This document shows positions 33,426 to 42,742 of a stretch of DNA of 49,416 nt, one piece after another. Within the stretch, counting starts at the first letter, position 1. Each line of letters opens with the position of its first letter. This stretch comes from Sphingobacterium sp. (lineage in GTDB: Bacteria; Bacteroidota; Bacteroidia; Sphingobacteriales; Sphingobacteriaceae), in NCBI GenBank assembly GCA_031277685.1, contig JAITLV010000065.1:1-49416 (forward strand). The letters are read 5' to 3'. The position numbers and the translations under genes were made by a program. The notes below the pieces were generated by a model, which made no database searches, had not been told where the DNA came from, and saw only the letters and a program-made list of their open reading frames with translations.

Positions 33426-34946
33426 TTATTTAAAAATATCCATATTTTCATCATAGATAGGACTCTGGATATTTAAAAATTTCAAAACACTATGGAATAC
33501 ATGATTCTGGGTCAATGTTTTATTAGCCTTTAGCTCTTTTGACGAATCAGATACCCAAACAATAAACGGAATATCATATTGCTCTTTAGGAGCAATACTC
33601 ATAGGTAGTCCATGCATATACAGATTATTTTCGCCCAACGATTCGCCATGATCAGATACAAAGAGCATGGCACTATCATATTCTTTCAATTCCTTCAGAT
33701 CCCCGATCAACCGATTTAGTATATAATCGGTATACACAATTGTATTATCATAGGCGTTTATAAGCTCTTCTTTAGAGCATTTCCCCAATTCCACACTATT
33801 ACAAACAGGACTAAAAGATTCGAATTGAGCGGGGTACTTTTTGCTATAAGTAGGGCCATGACTTGTACTTGTATGCAATACCACAAATATTTTATCTTTC
33901 TTGCTCGCTGATATCCGATCTTTTAAACCCGTTAAAAGAACTTCATCGTAATTACAGCCATCTCCTTTACAATTCAAGGCTAATTGCTCTGCCTTTTCAT
34001 ATTCCTTAATATGAACTGGCGGCTCCCCCCAATTTGAGGTTCTCCAGATAACATCCACATCATTTCGGAATAAGTAATTGGGCAATATTTCATATAAATC
34101 ACCTGTATTCTTATGCTCCAAAAGGCATTTCACACCTGCAGTTGTGTAGGTAGAACAAGATGTTGCATCGAAATGATATAAATTAGGAATTTTCGATAAA
34201 AGTGGATTTGTATTTTTATGATATCCATATAGGGAAAAATTCTGGCTCCTCGCCGACTCTCCTATGACTAAAACAACAACAGACTTTTTATTGTCCAATA
34301 TCTTCGCATCAGGGAGTAAGATCTCTTTTTTATTTTCCTGCTGCTGGTGAATATAAAAACGTGTAAAATTTACTGTGTAAGACCAGGGCATCGCTAGCCC
34401 ACCTAATGTTTTGGAGTTCTTATCAATCCATAACCAGTTACTCGCATTTGCAAAGATCAAAACAACGATAAACAACAAACTTAGAGATGATGTAATTAGA
34501 AAACGTTTCAGCTTCACATTGATTATTTTTACTTTGATAATATAAATGCTGGGCAGAATCCCCAAAAGGACTACATATAAAACCAATTTAAAGGAGAAAA
34601 AACTACTCGACTCTGCATAATTTGTATTGAGAATATTCCCAACCATCGTCTCGTCTATGATAACGCTGTAAGTATTGATAAAATAAACTGCAAGCGCACT
34701 ACCTAGAAAGAAGAAAACCAGCAAAGCCTTGCCCACAATACGTGATAGAAAAAAGATCAGATAAAGTACGAAAGCATTTAACACCAACATTAAAATGACA
34801 AGGCTGGCAACCAAAACAATCCCATTGAGGCTTTTATAGTCAACATTATCAAAGACGAAAGTAAAAAATGGAAGATGGAAGAATATAAAATTAAGAGCAC
34901 TCATCAATAGCACGAAATGAGTTATCTTTAGGTTATTTTTGAACAT
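33426..34946 (-). CDS. eptA: EptA/MCR-type phosphoethanolamine transferase
   Basis: 506 residues from the ATG at 34946; an upstream Met (35006) adds 20 residues that do not fit the family start. The N terminus has five membrane helices, and a periplasmic alkaline-phosphatase-fold domain follows. Catalytic features are VVLVIGESAR (Glu), the nucleophile Thr in SCSTYTTAG, HTSTSHGPTY (His), VSDHGESLGE (Asp-His) and MHGLP (His). Cys residues SC...KC, VCNS...GKC and NCKGDGC form the expected disulfides. It would add phosphoethanolamine to lipid A or another outer-membrane glycolipid, reducing negative charge and polymyxin binding. No PmrAB-type regulator is nearby. Confidence 0.93.
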   Translation of the reverse strand: MFKNNLKITHFVLLMSALNFIFFHLPFFTFVFDNVDYKSLNGIVLVASLVILMLVLNAFVLYLIFFLSRIVGKALLVFFFLGSALAVYFINTYSVIIDETMVGNILNTNYAESSSFFSFKLVLYVVLLGILPSIYIIKVKIINVKLKRFLITSSLSLLFIVVLIFANASNWLWIDKNSKTLGGLAMPWSYTVNFTRFYIHQQQENKKEILLPDAKILDNKKSVVVLVIGESARSQNFSLYGYHKNTNPLLSKIPNLYHFDATSCSTYTTAGVKCLLEHKNTGDLYEILPNYLFRNDVDVIWRTSNWGEPPVHIKEYEKAEQLALNCKGDGCNYDEVLLTGLKDRISASKKDKIFVVLHTSTSHGPTYSKKYPAQFESFSPVCNSVELGKCSKEELINAYDNTIVYTDYILNRLIGDLKELKEYDSAMLFVSDHGESLGENNLYMHGLPMSIAPKEQYDIPFIVWVSDSSKELKANKTLTQNHVFHSVLKFLNIQSPIYDENMDIFK

Positions 34947-35105
34947 AAGCTGTCGTCGTTTTGTAAAGTAAATTAGCCATCCAGCGCAATGGAAAATAAA
35001 AAACACACCATTTGTTTATCAATTATTGTGCTGATAAATAGTGTGCCGAAAATAAGAAATATTAAAATAAAAACAAACTACCAGCAACGCCAGAAATTTA
35101 GGCAT

Positions 35106-35578
35106 AAATAAAACTATGAAATCGAATTCCTACGGGGCAATTACACGATTACCAAGAGTCTTCTTGGGGACAGAAAGTCCGGACTAAGATCTGGATGGCT
35201 TAATCAAGTATTTAAAGGCACAAAGCTGATCATAATAATAGTTACAAAAAAGCTTCAGCTGATTCAATTATTAAGTTAAAACTCTTTTATAGTCCACTGC
35301 AGCTCAGGAAACTTTTAAGCTGCGAATCCGGATAAACGTACTGTTTTTACAGTTTAATCCATCACATAGATTTCGAAGGAATAAAAGCAGTTCGGATATA
35401 TGCACGCTTAAGATCGTTTGGTTTTCTTAAAAAACAATTAAAAAACTTACGTAAAACCAAATAAACCAACATCTTGTAGATTTCAGGCTACAATTTTCAG
35501 GGACAGCACAAAAGCAACAATAATAGGGCATGACTTTTGTCAAATAAAATATTATAAGTAATAAATAAAAAAAAGATT
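35106..35578. other. Long gene-free spacer with an inverted repeat
   Basis: No protein-coding gene seen. TTTGGTTTT (35417-35425) and AAAACCAAA (35453-35461) are perfect 9-bp arms with a 27-base loop, and smaller hairpins (GCAGCT/AGCTGC near 35299) occur upstream. It could hold a small RNA, but no promoter or terminator frames one clearly. Confidence 0.3.
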
Positions 35579-35668
35579 ATGAGAAGAACTCCATACACAA
35601 CAACTGTTATTGTCCTATTGGTATTATGTACAATAGTACTGATGACGACCTGTACAAGGATTGTATAG
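35579..35668 (+). CDS. Possible 29-residue membrane peptide
   Basis: A short open frame, MRRTPYTTTVIVLLVL then CTIVLMTTCTRIV. It has a positive start, one hydrophobic segment and a Cys near the end resembling a lipobox, although Thr at -1 is atypical. An A-rich stretch (AAAAAAAAGATT) precedes the ATG. Too short to be sure. Confidence 0.3.
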   Translation: MRRTPYTTTVIVLLVLCTIVLMTTCTRIV

Positions 35669-35709
35669 ATGCTAGGTCAAACGCTGATCCATTAGCCAAT
35701 CTAATTAAA

Positions 35710-35736
35710 AGACCAGGAGCAAAAAAGCCCCTAGTC
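35710..35736 (-). terminator. Terminator of glgC
   Basis: On the minus strand AGACTAGGGGC pairs with GCTCCTGGTCT (two mismatches) around TTTTTT, then a TTTTAATT tail, 24 bases after the glgC stop. An alternative pairing of TAGTCT and AGACTA lies just upstream. Confidence 0.7.
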
Positions 35737-35760
35737 TATGTTATGCTATGGTTGTACAGA

Positions 35761-37032
35761 CTAACAACCAATACTTATTCCATTTGAAATAACAGCATTT
35801 TTCTTTACCACAACTATTCCATCGCAGACGGCATGCGTTTGAAAGTCTCCATCTGCTAAATTGGATCCACCTTTTATTCGAACATCATTACCAATCCTAC
35901 AATTTTTATCCAAAATAGCATTTTCTATATAACAGCGTTCTCCAACACCTACTGGTGGCGGTTTTTGTGTATTCCCTAACTCAAGAACCTCTTCCAGCTG
36001 CTCATAATAGTCTGACCCCATCATATAAGTTGACTTCATCACTGTTCCCTCTCCAATGCGGGATCGTATACCAATCACCGATCGCTCAAGCTTATCCGCA
36101 TTTAGAATACATCCATCAGCAACAACAGTATTGTTAAGTGTAGTGCCCGAAATCTTAGATGGTGGAAGCATACGCGCTCTCGTAAAAACAGTTTCATCAA
36201 ATAAATTGAAGTCCGGAACATCTGCCGTCAGCCCGATATTGGCATCAAAAAATGATTTTATCGTTCCAATATCTGTCCAATAACCATCAAATTGATAACT
36301 GAGTACCTTGTACTTATTAATCGCATCCGGTAATATTTCCTTTCCAAAATCCATCCCCGGGTTTGCAAGTAGCAGGTTCAACAAAACACCTTTTGAAAAA
36401 ACATAAATTCCCATAGAAGCCAGATAATTGCGTCCGGATTCAGCCATCTCAGCAGAAACTTCCGAAGACCAATTCAACACCTCTTCTTTACTGGGCTTTT
36501 CCGTGAATGCAGTAATCACGTTTGCTTCATTCGCCTTGAGAATGCCAAATCCTGTCGCATCATTGCCATTTACCGGAATAGTTGCAATCGTGATATGTCC
36601 ACCGTTCTGCACATGGAAATCCACTAACGCTGCATAGTCCATCTGATAGAGTTGATCTCCTGACAAGACCAAAACATACTCATAATCAACATTTAACAGA
36701 TGCTTGTGCGTACGCCTTACAGCATCTGCTGTTCCTTGAAACCAACGGTCTCCTTCATTTGTTTGTTCAGCAGCCAAAATGTCAACAAAGCCTTTACTGA
36801 AAATACTAAAATTGTAAGAATTTTTAATATGTGTATTCAAAGAAGCCGAATTGAACTGCGTTAAAACGAATATCTTATTATATCCAGAATTTAAGCAGTT
36901 TGAAATAGGAATATCGACCAAACGATATTTTCCAGCAATAGGGACAGCTGGCTTAGAACGCTGTTGAGTCAATGGAACAAGTCTTGACCCTCGACCTCCT
37001 CCCAAAATAAGGGAAACTACTTTGTGTGCCAT
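35761..37032 (-). CDS. glgC: Glucose-1-phosphate adenylyltransferase
   Basis: A 423-residue ADP-glucose pyrophosphorylase, which makes ADP-glucose from glucose-1-phosphate and ATP for glycogen synthesis. The nucleotide loop is LILGGGRGSRLVPLT, followed by RSKPAVPIAGKYRLVDIPISNCLNSG, WFQGTADAVRR and LSGDQLYQMDY. A C-terminal left-handed beta-helix has the hexapeptide pattern (CYIENAILDKNCRIGNDVRI). Full length. No glgA or glgB is adjacent, so it is an isolated glycogen gene here. Confidence 0.96.
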   Translation of the reverse strand: MAHKVVSLILGGGRGSRLVPLTQQRSKPAVPIAGKYRLVDIPISNCLNSGYNKIFVLTQFNSASLNTHIKNSYNFSIFSKGFVDILAAEQTNEGDRWFQGTADAVRRTHKHLLNVDYEYVLVLSGDQLYQMDYAALVDFHVQNGGHITIATIPVNGNDATGFGILKANEANVITAFTEKPSKEEVLNWSSEVSAEMAESGRNYLASMGIYVFSKGVLLNLLLANPGMDFGKEILPDAINKYKVLSYQFDGYWTDIGTIKSFFDANIGLTADVPDFNLFDETVFTRARMLPPSKISGTTLNNTVVADGCILNADKLERSVIGIRSRIGEGTVMKSTYMMGSDYYEQLEEVLELGNTQKPPPVGVGERCYIENAILDKNCRIGNDVRIKGGSNLADGDFQTHAVCDGIVVVKKNAVISNGISIGC

Positions 37033-37382
37033 ACCTCAAATTAAATAATTGGTTATAAATCTAATTAACTATCGAATACCATACTTTTGGTCACTGTGTG
37101 CCAATCTGCTTTATCATCTATCGTCTATTATGATTGCAAGCACAGGTCATTACACTGTTGTTTAATGTGATACAATTGGTTATCTTCAAGCCCTGCCAGA
37201 CGTAATGTTTTTGGACGAAGCTGATTTACTTAAATATAATAAAATTAATCTACCAAAACAAGATGGTCTGTAGAATGAAGAGTGATAAAATATCTTGACT
37301 GGAATGTAATAACAGAAATAAAAGTTGGCTTTCAAAAAACAAGGTATCCTGTCGGATCGTATCCTCTTAAATTGCTAGAAAG
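37033..37382. other. Spacer upstream of glgC with no clear element
   Basis: 350 bases between divergently read units on the minus strand. A TACTTTTG (37082-37089) is on the plus strand, where no gene follows, and lacks a -33 partner. I see no consensus glgC promoter. Confidence 0.4.
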
Positions 37383-38567
37383 CTATGAAATAAATTTCTT
37401 AAGTGTTATAACAGTGATTTCGGGCCATACACCTATCCTACCCTTTAACCCATGATAACCAAAACCACGGTTAACATACAAGTACTTTCCTTGCTTTTGG
37501 TATAATCCCGCCCACTGTTCATAAAAATATTGTATTGGACTCCATTTAAATCCAAACAGCTCAATACCAAACTGCATACCATGTGTATGTCCAGCTAAAG
37601 TCAGATGCACATGTTTCGCATGGTTCAATGTAACCATATCCCAATGCGATGGATCATGTGACATCAATATCTTAAAAGAGTCCGCTGACAAGTTAGCAGT
37701 TGCCTTATTGAGATCTCCATACTGATGAAATCCACCTTTTCCCCAATTTTCCACACCAACCAATGCGATACTCGCTCCCTTTTTTTGGATAGTAATGGAT
37801 TCATTCATCAATAGTTTAAATCCCATTTCCCGATGAATTTCCTTCAACCGAACTAAATTAGATGCCTTTTGTTCTGCACTTTCCCATTGTGTGTAATCTC
37901 CATAATCATGATTTCCGAGTACAGAAAATTTACCAAATGAGGCCTTTAATGATCTAAAATCCGAAATCCAGGAATCCATCTCTACGGCTTTGTTATTGAC
38001 AAGATCTCCTGTGAACAACAACAGATCGCTATGCTGTGCATTTGCCAAGGCAATACCCCGCTGGACGCCTTTGACATCTGAAAGACTTCCAGAATGAATG
38101 TCTGAAATCTGCGTAATTTTAAATCCATCGAATGCATCCGGTAAATCCGGGAAACTTAAGATCTCTTCCTTTACCTGATAAAGATGTCGCCCTCTGGTGA
38201 GACCAAATGCAATAACGCAGACAATGATGATCGCTGCTATCAGAACAAATTCGCTTACATATATATTTCGCGCCGGAAAACCTCTTAATAAGCGCAGGAG
38301 GTCCTCAGCAAGCAGTACTGGGAAGGTCAGCAATTTGGGGATAAATACAACTAAGAAAGAGGTTACCAGATCTCCTGCCAACCGTTGGATGTCACCCCCT
38401 TTTTGCCGAAGAAAAATGACGGTAAATACCCCCAAAAGCAATAATAAATCAACGTACCAGTATATGTTATGTAAAAAAGGAGCATGAAAAACAGTTATAA
38501 ATGCTTGGAAGAAATAAACGTCAGCAATTATAAACAATACTAAGATGAGCACTAATCTTTTTGCCAT
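37383..38567 (-). CDS. Membrane-anchored metallophosphoesterase (YaeI-like)
   Basis: A 394-residue inner-membrane protein with about four N-terminal helices (up to residue 125) and a C-terminal calcineurin-like domain. Metal motifs are ISDIHSG (Asp, His), FTGDLVN (Asp), LGNHDYGD (Asn, His), MSHDPSHW (His) and LAGHTHGMQ (His). YaeI/LpxH-like relatives act on lipid or phosphodiester substrates at the membrane surface. It is a single-gene unit between glgC and the TetR gene. Confidence 0.9.
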   Translation of the reverse strand: MAKRLVLILVLFIIADVYFFQAFITVFHAPFLHNIYWYVDLLLLLGVFTVIFLRQKGGDIQRLAGDLVTSFLVVFIPKLLTFPVLLAEDLLRLLRGFPARNIYVSEFVLIAAIIIVCVIAFGLTRGRHLYQVKEEILSFPDLPDAFDGFKITQISDIHSGSLSDVKGVQRGIALANAQHSDLLLFTGDLVNNKAVEMDSWISDFRSLKASFGKFSVLGNHDYGDYTQWESAEQKASNLVRLKEIHREMGFKLLMNESITIQKKGASIALVGVENWGKGGFHQYGDLNKATANLSADSFKILMSHDPSHWDMVTLNHAKHVHLTLAGHTHGMQFGIELFGFKWSPIQYFYEQWAGLYQKQGKYLYVNRGFGYHGLKGRIGVWPEITVITLKKFIS

Positions 38568-38806
38568 GTTTTGAATAGTTTATAACGAACAAGGCGAATG
38601 ATATGCCAAAAAAAGCCAAACCGGAAAGGATGGATTCTTTTAATCAAATATTGATATATGTGTGACAATATCAGGGATAAACAACTGACTACCAACTGAC
38701 ATAATTGACAGCTTGACATAATTTAAATTGGACAAACTTATTATAAGTGTGACAGCCACTTACCGTCTATTTAGATGATCAATCGGAAACATTAACGGTA
38801 TTTGCA

Positions 38807-39445
38807 TCAACTATTATTATCCTCTCCATAAGCCCAACCTAGAATTGTTTTAACGGCATTACGAATTCGATTCAATCCTTCTTCATTCAGCTCAATTTCA
38901 CAAAAAGTACTATCCGTGTTTATCGAATGCAGTACTAAATAATAAATCCCAGCTGTTAGAAGACTACTGATAGCCCTTAGATCCACCTCTTTCCCTTCCA
39001 ATTCTCTATCGGCAAAAGCAAAAAACAATGCGCTCATCTTTTCACGTTCCCTTGTGATCTGAGACATAATCTCAGACTTCTCGCTGATTTGCCAAAGAAC
39101 CGCCTTCTGCATTTCGGTATTCTCCATAAAGCTGTCCATTTGATTTAGCAAAAGCGACTCCAAAAACCCTTTTGAACCCTCCTTAGGTACCGTACCAAAA
39201 TACTCAACGGCCCCTAGCGTCGCAGACACCCAATAATCTTTACTTCTAATATAGGTTTCCACTAAATTATCAACAGAGCCAAAATAAAGCGAAATAAGTT
39301 TCCGGTCCACACCAGCCGTTTTAGCTATGTTAGCTATCGTCAGTCCAGTATATCCCTTGTCTCGAAGAACCTCACCAACAGACAAAACAAGTTTATTCAT
39401 GGTACGTTCTTTATCATTCTTTTCTCCTTTATAAGTTTTACGCAT
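38807..39445 (-). CDS. TetR/AcrR family transcriptional regulator
   Basis: A 212-residue repressor. The N-terminal HTH is clear: VLRDKGYTGLTIANIAKTAGVDRKLISLYFGSVDNLVETYI, about residues 28-68. The C-terminal ligand-binding domain is helical, with no recognisable ligand class. It is 75 bases downstream of the alpha-oxoamine synthase gene on the same strand, separated from it by a perfect hairpin. An 18-bp operator-like palindrome lies 3 bases before its ATG, fitting autoregulation. The ATG at 39445 is used; an internal ATG (39400) is possible. Confidence 0.92.
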   Translation of the reverse strand: MRKTYKGEKNDKERTMNKLVLSVGEVLRDKGYTGLTIANIAKTAGVDRKLISLYFGSVDNLVETYIRSKDYWVSATLGAVEYFGTVPKEGSKGFLESLLLNQMDSFMENTEMQKAVLWQISEKSEIMSQITREREKMSALFFAFADRELEGKEVDLRAISSLLTAGIYYLVLHSINTDSTFCEIELNEEGLNRIRNAVKTILGWAYGEDNNS

Positions 39446-39448
39446 CTG

Positions 39449-39466
39449 TTATAACTATAGTTGTAA
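39449..39466. promoter_or_regulatory. TetR-style operator before the tetR gene
   Basis: TTATAACTATAGTTGTAA is an 18-bp palindrome with one G-T imperfection in each half and a perfect AACTATAGTT core. It ends 3 bases before the TetR ATG, exactly where an autoregulatory operator is expected. I did not find the core at the promoter of the adjacent synthase. Confidence 0.6.
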
Positions 39467-39495
39467 TCTAAATCCTTAAAATTAAGGATTTAGAT
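39466..39495 (-). terminator. Perfect 30-bp palindromic hairpin after the synthase gene
   Basis: ATCTAAATCCTTAA and TTAAGGATTTAGAT are 14-bp arms with a 2-base centre, 25 bases after the synthase stop. The following bases on the minus strand (TACAACTATAG) are not a T tail, so it may be a weak terminator or processing hairpin, or extend the operator region. Confidence 0.55.
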
Positions 39496-39520
39496 CAATA
39501 TTAAAAATTATCTGATTAAT

Positions 39521-40795
39521 TTACCTTGATTTTTTTAAACTTACAACCTTACTAATATCTTCAAGTACATTCAGCACCTTATCCAAATGCTCTTTTGTAT
39601 GTGTTGCCATTAAACTTGTGCGAATCCGGGCATCCTTTTTTGCAACTCCAGGATATACAATACAATTCGCGTAAACACCATTTTGTAATAACAGACGTGA
39701 TACTTGTGCTGTTCGGATTGGATCGCCGATCTTTATTGGAATAATTGGCGACGATGACGCTCCAATATCAACACCAAGCGATAGCAATCCTGCTTTGAAA
39801 TAGGTTACATTTTCTTTGAGCTTTGTGCGCCAATGAGGCTCCTCATCAATTAAGTCAATCGCCTTTAATAAACCGAAACTTGCTGGCGTTGATGTTGACG
39901 AAAAAACCTGTTGTCTAGATTGATAACGAAGGTAATTAATGATTTCTGGAGTTGAAACGATAAAACCTCCAATATGACCAAATGCTTTACTCAGTGTACC
40001 TGCAATAATATCCACCTTATCCAAAAGATTGTAAGCTTCAATAGCACCTCTGCCATTGTCTCCCAATACACCTATACCGTGTGCATCATCCACCATTAAA
40101 TATGCACCATACTTTTTGGTTAGCGTATAGATTTCATCCATCATCGCTACATCACCGTTTTGAGAATAAACACCATCAATGATAACCAGTTTGGTTCTAA
40201 ATTTAGCCTCCGCATCAATCAATGCACGTTCCAGGTGAATCATGCTGTTGTGCGGAAATCGCTTGACATTTGTATTTAACAATCCTTCATATACACTTGC
40301 GTGCACCTCCATGTCAACGATAGCACAATCTTCTGGTTTCAATAAACTCAACAACGTAGAACTATTTGCGGTATACCCTGTTGTAAAAACTATACTCGAC
40401 CCTTCCGGACGATTGAAAAATTTGCACAGTTTCTCTTCCAGTGCCACATGGTATTCATGATGGCCTCCGATTAAGGGAGAAGCTCCAGCTCCAGTGCCAT
40501 ATTTTTCTATTCCGGCAATCGCCGCGGCTTTCACTTTAGGGTGTTGGGAAAAATTAAGATAATCATTTGATACAAGGCTGATACACGCAGTTGGCTTATT
40601 TAGAAATGGTGAACTTACCATGACGGTTGGTCCACAACCCTGTGTGACAAATCTAAAATTGAGATGTTCATTTTCCTTCATGTAATTGATATAAGAATTG
40701 AAATACTTCGCAGTATCCATTATATCAAATCCAGCAATATTCTCAAATTCTTTGAAACTTGCTGTCGCAAAATCAATCTGACCGTTAATTTCCAT
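39521..40795 (-). CDS. Alpha-oxoamine synthase (AONS/SPT/KBL family)
   Basis: A 424-residue PLP enzyme of the fold-type I alpha-oxoamine synthase family, joining an acyl-CoA to an amino acid with loss of CO2. Visible: SNDYLNFSQHP, GTGAGASPLIGG, VHASVYEG (His stacking PLP), VDDAHGIGVLG, the PLP-lysine in GTLSKAFGH, and SLMATHTKEHLD. The N terminus has an additional 60 residues compared with BioF (KBL-like enzymes also lack them). It differs from the remembered Sphingobacterium serine palmitoyltransferase, so it looks like a paralog. Candidates: a sphingolipid-, sulfonolipid- or CqsA-like synthase. Only a TetR gene is beside it. Confidence 0.85.
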   Translation of the reverse strand: MEINGQIDFATASFKEFENIAGFDIMDTAKYFNSYINYMKENEHLNFRFVTQGCGPTVMVSSPFLNKPTACISLVSNDYLNFSQHPKVKAAAIAGIEKYGTGAGASPLIGGHHEYHVALEEKLCKFFNRPEGSSIVFTTGYTANSSTLLSLLKPEDCAIVDMEVHASVYEGLLNTNVKRFPHNSMIHLERALIDAEAKFRTKLVIIDGVYSQNGDVAMMDEIYTLTKKYGAYLMVDDAHGIGVLGDNGRGAIEAYNLLDKVDIIAGTLSKAFGHIGGFIVSTPEIINYLRYQSRQQVFSSTSTPASFGLLKAIDLIDEEPHWRTKLKENVTYFKAGLLSLGVDIGASSSPIIPIKIGDPIRTAQVSRLLLQNGVYANCIVYPGVAKKDARIRTSLMATHTKEHLDKVLNVLEDISKVVSLKKSR

Positions 40796-41614
40796 AGGTA
40801 TTTTATTAGGTACGCATAATAATAACCTAAATATAAAATAAAAACAGATTGTCCATTCGATCAGACGCTTATTTTTGGAAAGAATTTTACGATATACTTA
40901 CACGAAAAGAATAAGCAAGCCTTGACGCCTACTATATTGAGAATTATGATTTGAAACAACAGTGGGTAGCCCCTACAGCCACCCCTGTTAAATTATACAC
41001 CTACCTACAGTATACATATCATATCTACGCTTATATACGAGAGAGACCCTCATATAAATGCTTCCTTAGACTGTGCATTAAGACCAAATATGTAAAATGT
41101 GCCTTAACGATATACAAATATAGGAAAATTAATTTTCCCTTGTATGGCAAAATTAAAAAAAAATAATAAAAATATGCTTAATAAACCATTGCACCTATAA
41201 ATAGTGCATAACCTAGGTTTTTAACTCATCAGCCTATTAACTATTGAAACTATATTTTTCATATCGATAAGAAAATATAGCATCTCAAATATAGCTATAC
41301 AATAAATTTTCTCAAAACAAGGAATATTATAAATTATTGTTATAAATTAGCAAAGTGCAAATGGGCGAAATGATCAATTGTTACTTTATGGTATAGTATC
41401 CTGCTCATCAGCCAATGAAATCATCCAAGATATGATCGGAGAAAAGAAATAGAAAAATGGCCACTTATCTGTTGATTTGCAGCCATTTATGATAGGTATA
41501 CTGTAGGGTACTGGGTAATAATGCTGTAAATTTAAGAAAAATACCGCAAAACATTTCTTTTCCGCGAAAAAAAATGTTTAATTCAAATTTTAGATACATA
41601 TAAAGTGTAATTGC
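40796..41614. other. Long AT-rich gene-free spacer
   Basis: 819 bases with no convincing gene. It holds an inverted repeat, CTATATTTT (41250-41258) and AAAATATAG (41272-41280). Short open frames are low in complexity and Tyr/Lys-rich, as expected of AT-rich non-coding DNA. The minus-strand synthase promoter should lie near 40796-40860, where only TATATTTA resembles a -7 box. Confidence 0.5.
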
Positions 41615-42025
41615 ATGAAAGTTCACTCCACAAACTACATCGACACGTTGATAGAAGTCGCTGAAGACACAAAAGTCTTTCAAGGAAACATACCTCCTAC
41701 AAGAGATAAAAAGACAATAGCGGAAATGCAATATGAACTTATTACGCAATTTCCATATACCTATACTTCCGATGAATTACTTTTCAAGATTTATGCTGAT
41801 CGGAATGAAGTCACTGAAGCGGAATATCAAGAGGCTAAAAATAGCTTCTTCTCAAAAGGACAAGCCTGTCTACGCGCATCTCCGCTGACAAAAAATTACG
41901 GTTTTGGAATCCATAGTAATCACGAAGGTAAAATAGCACTCTATGGCATGGAAACAAAAGAGTACTTTCGTTTTCTGCATGATGCCAACATAAAGAAAGT
42001 GAAGGCCATGAAGTCAAGTAAATAA
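41615..42025 (+). CDS. DUF6157 family protein
   Basis: A 136-residue small soluble protein. The pattern MKVHSTNYIDTLIEVAEDT, then PPTRDKKTIAEMQYELI, KGQACLRASPLTKNYGFGIHSN and YGMETKEY agrees with the small family DUF6157 seen in Bacteroidota and other soil bacteria. No catalytic motif is evident and no function is known. Single gene, convergent with dedA. Confidence 0.8.
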   Translation: MKVHSTNYIDTLIEVAEDTKVFQGNIPPTRDKKTIAEMQYELITQFPYTYTSDELLFKIYADRNEVTEAEYQEAKNSFFSKGQACLRASPLTKNYGFGIHSNHEGKIALYGMETKEYFRFLHDANIKKVKAMKSSK

Positions 42026-42082
42026 AAAGCAGAGCTATCTAGGTAAATGATTGATAGCAGAATCCTTTCCATTTAAAAGAGA

Positions 42083-42742
42083 TTATTGGATTATATTTGC
42101 TTTGCCTTTATCTTTTGATCCAAATGCTTTTATGATCACTGGTGCTGTTGCAATCAAAACGATAACAATGATAACCAGTTCCAAATTCTCTTTCACCCAT
42201 ACATTTTCTCCCAGCAGATAACCAAGCGTAACCAAACTTCCGGACCAGACGACTGCGCCGATCACGTTATACAACACAAATTTTTTGAACTCCATACCAA
42301 CAATACCAGCGACAATTGGCGCGAAAGTTCGAACAATGGGAAGAAATCTGGCAAGAACAATTGCTCCCCCTCCTCTTTTTTCGTAAAACTCCTCTGCTTT
42401 GAATATATAACTTTTTTTGAAGAACCAACTATCCTCCATCGTCATTATTCTTTTTCCAAAGACCTTACCACACCAATAACCAACAAAATTACCCAAAATT
42501 GCAGCTAACGATACTAGTACGATCCAGTATAACAGTGTCGGTATTTGCTCTGAAGGTGGAATTGTCATATTGGATACGATCATCCCGGCAATGAAAAGAA
42601 TTGGATCTCCAGGGAGAAAAAAACCAATCAAAATACCTGTCTCCGCAAAAATTATAAACAATAAAAGATATAAACCTCCATGAGAAACAATCCAGTCTGG
42701 ATTTGTGAGGTTATTTAGAAATTCAAAAAAAACATCCATCAA
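42083..42742 (-). CDS. DedA family membrane protein
   Basis: A 219-residue inner-membrane protein of the DedA/SNARE-associated family (undecaprenyl-phosphate and phospholipid flipping in characterised members). Signature segments: FFLPGDPILFIAGM with the re-entrant motif Pro-Gly-Asp, GYWCGKVFGKRI, and FLPIVRTFAPIVAGIVGM with the conserved Arg. Roughly five membrane segments. A weak inverted repeat, ATTGTAT/ATACAAT (42809-42831), lies 67 bases upstream. Confidence 0.93.
   Translation of the reverse strand: MMDVFFEFLNNLTNPDWIVSHGGLYLLLFIIFAETGILIGFFLPGDPILFIAGMIVSNMTIPPSEQIPTLLYWIVLVSLAAILGNFVGYWCGKVFGKRIMTMEDSWFFKKSYIFKAEEFYEKRGGGAIVLARFLPIVRTFAPIVAGIVGMEFKKFVLYNVIGAVVWSGSLVTLGYLLGENVWVKENLELVIIVIVLIATAPVIIKAFGSKDKGKANIIQ

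Noticed and set aside
35019..35105. 28-residue hydrophobic frame just upstream of the EptA-like gene (minus strand)
   Set aside because: Too short and too close to a simple AT-rich leader to support as a gene.
35171..35195. CAGAAAGTCCGGAC string similar to the conserved GAAAGTCCGG of RNase P RNA
   Set aside because: The rest of the RNase P core (P4 partner, 3' ACAGAA segment) is not found nearby; AGTCCGGACT is a short palindrome and chance is likely.
40951..41166. 71-codon open frame rich in Tyr, Lys and Ile
   Set aside because: No promoter, no domain-like pattern; composition expected of AT-rich non-coding DNA.
41465..41749. 94-codon minus-strand frame
   Set aside because: It overlaps the start of the DUF6157 gene on the other strand and lacks a recognisable domain.
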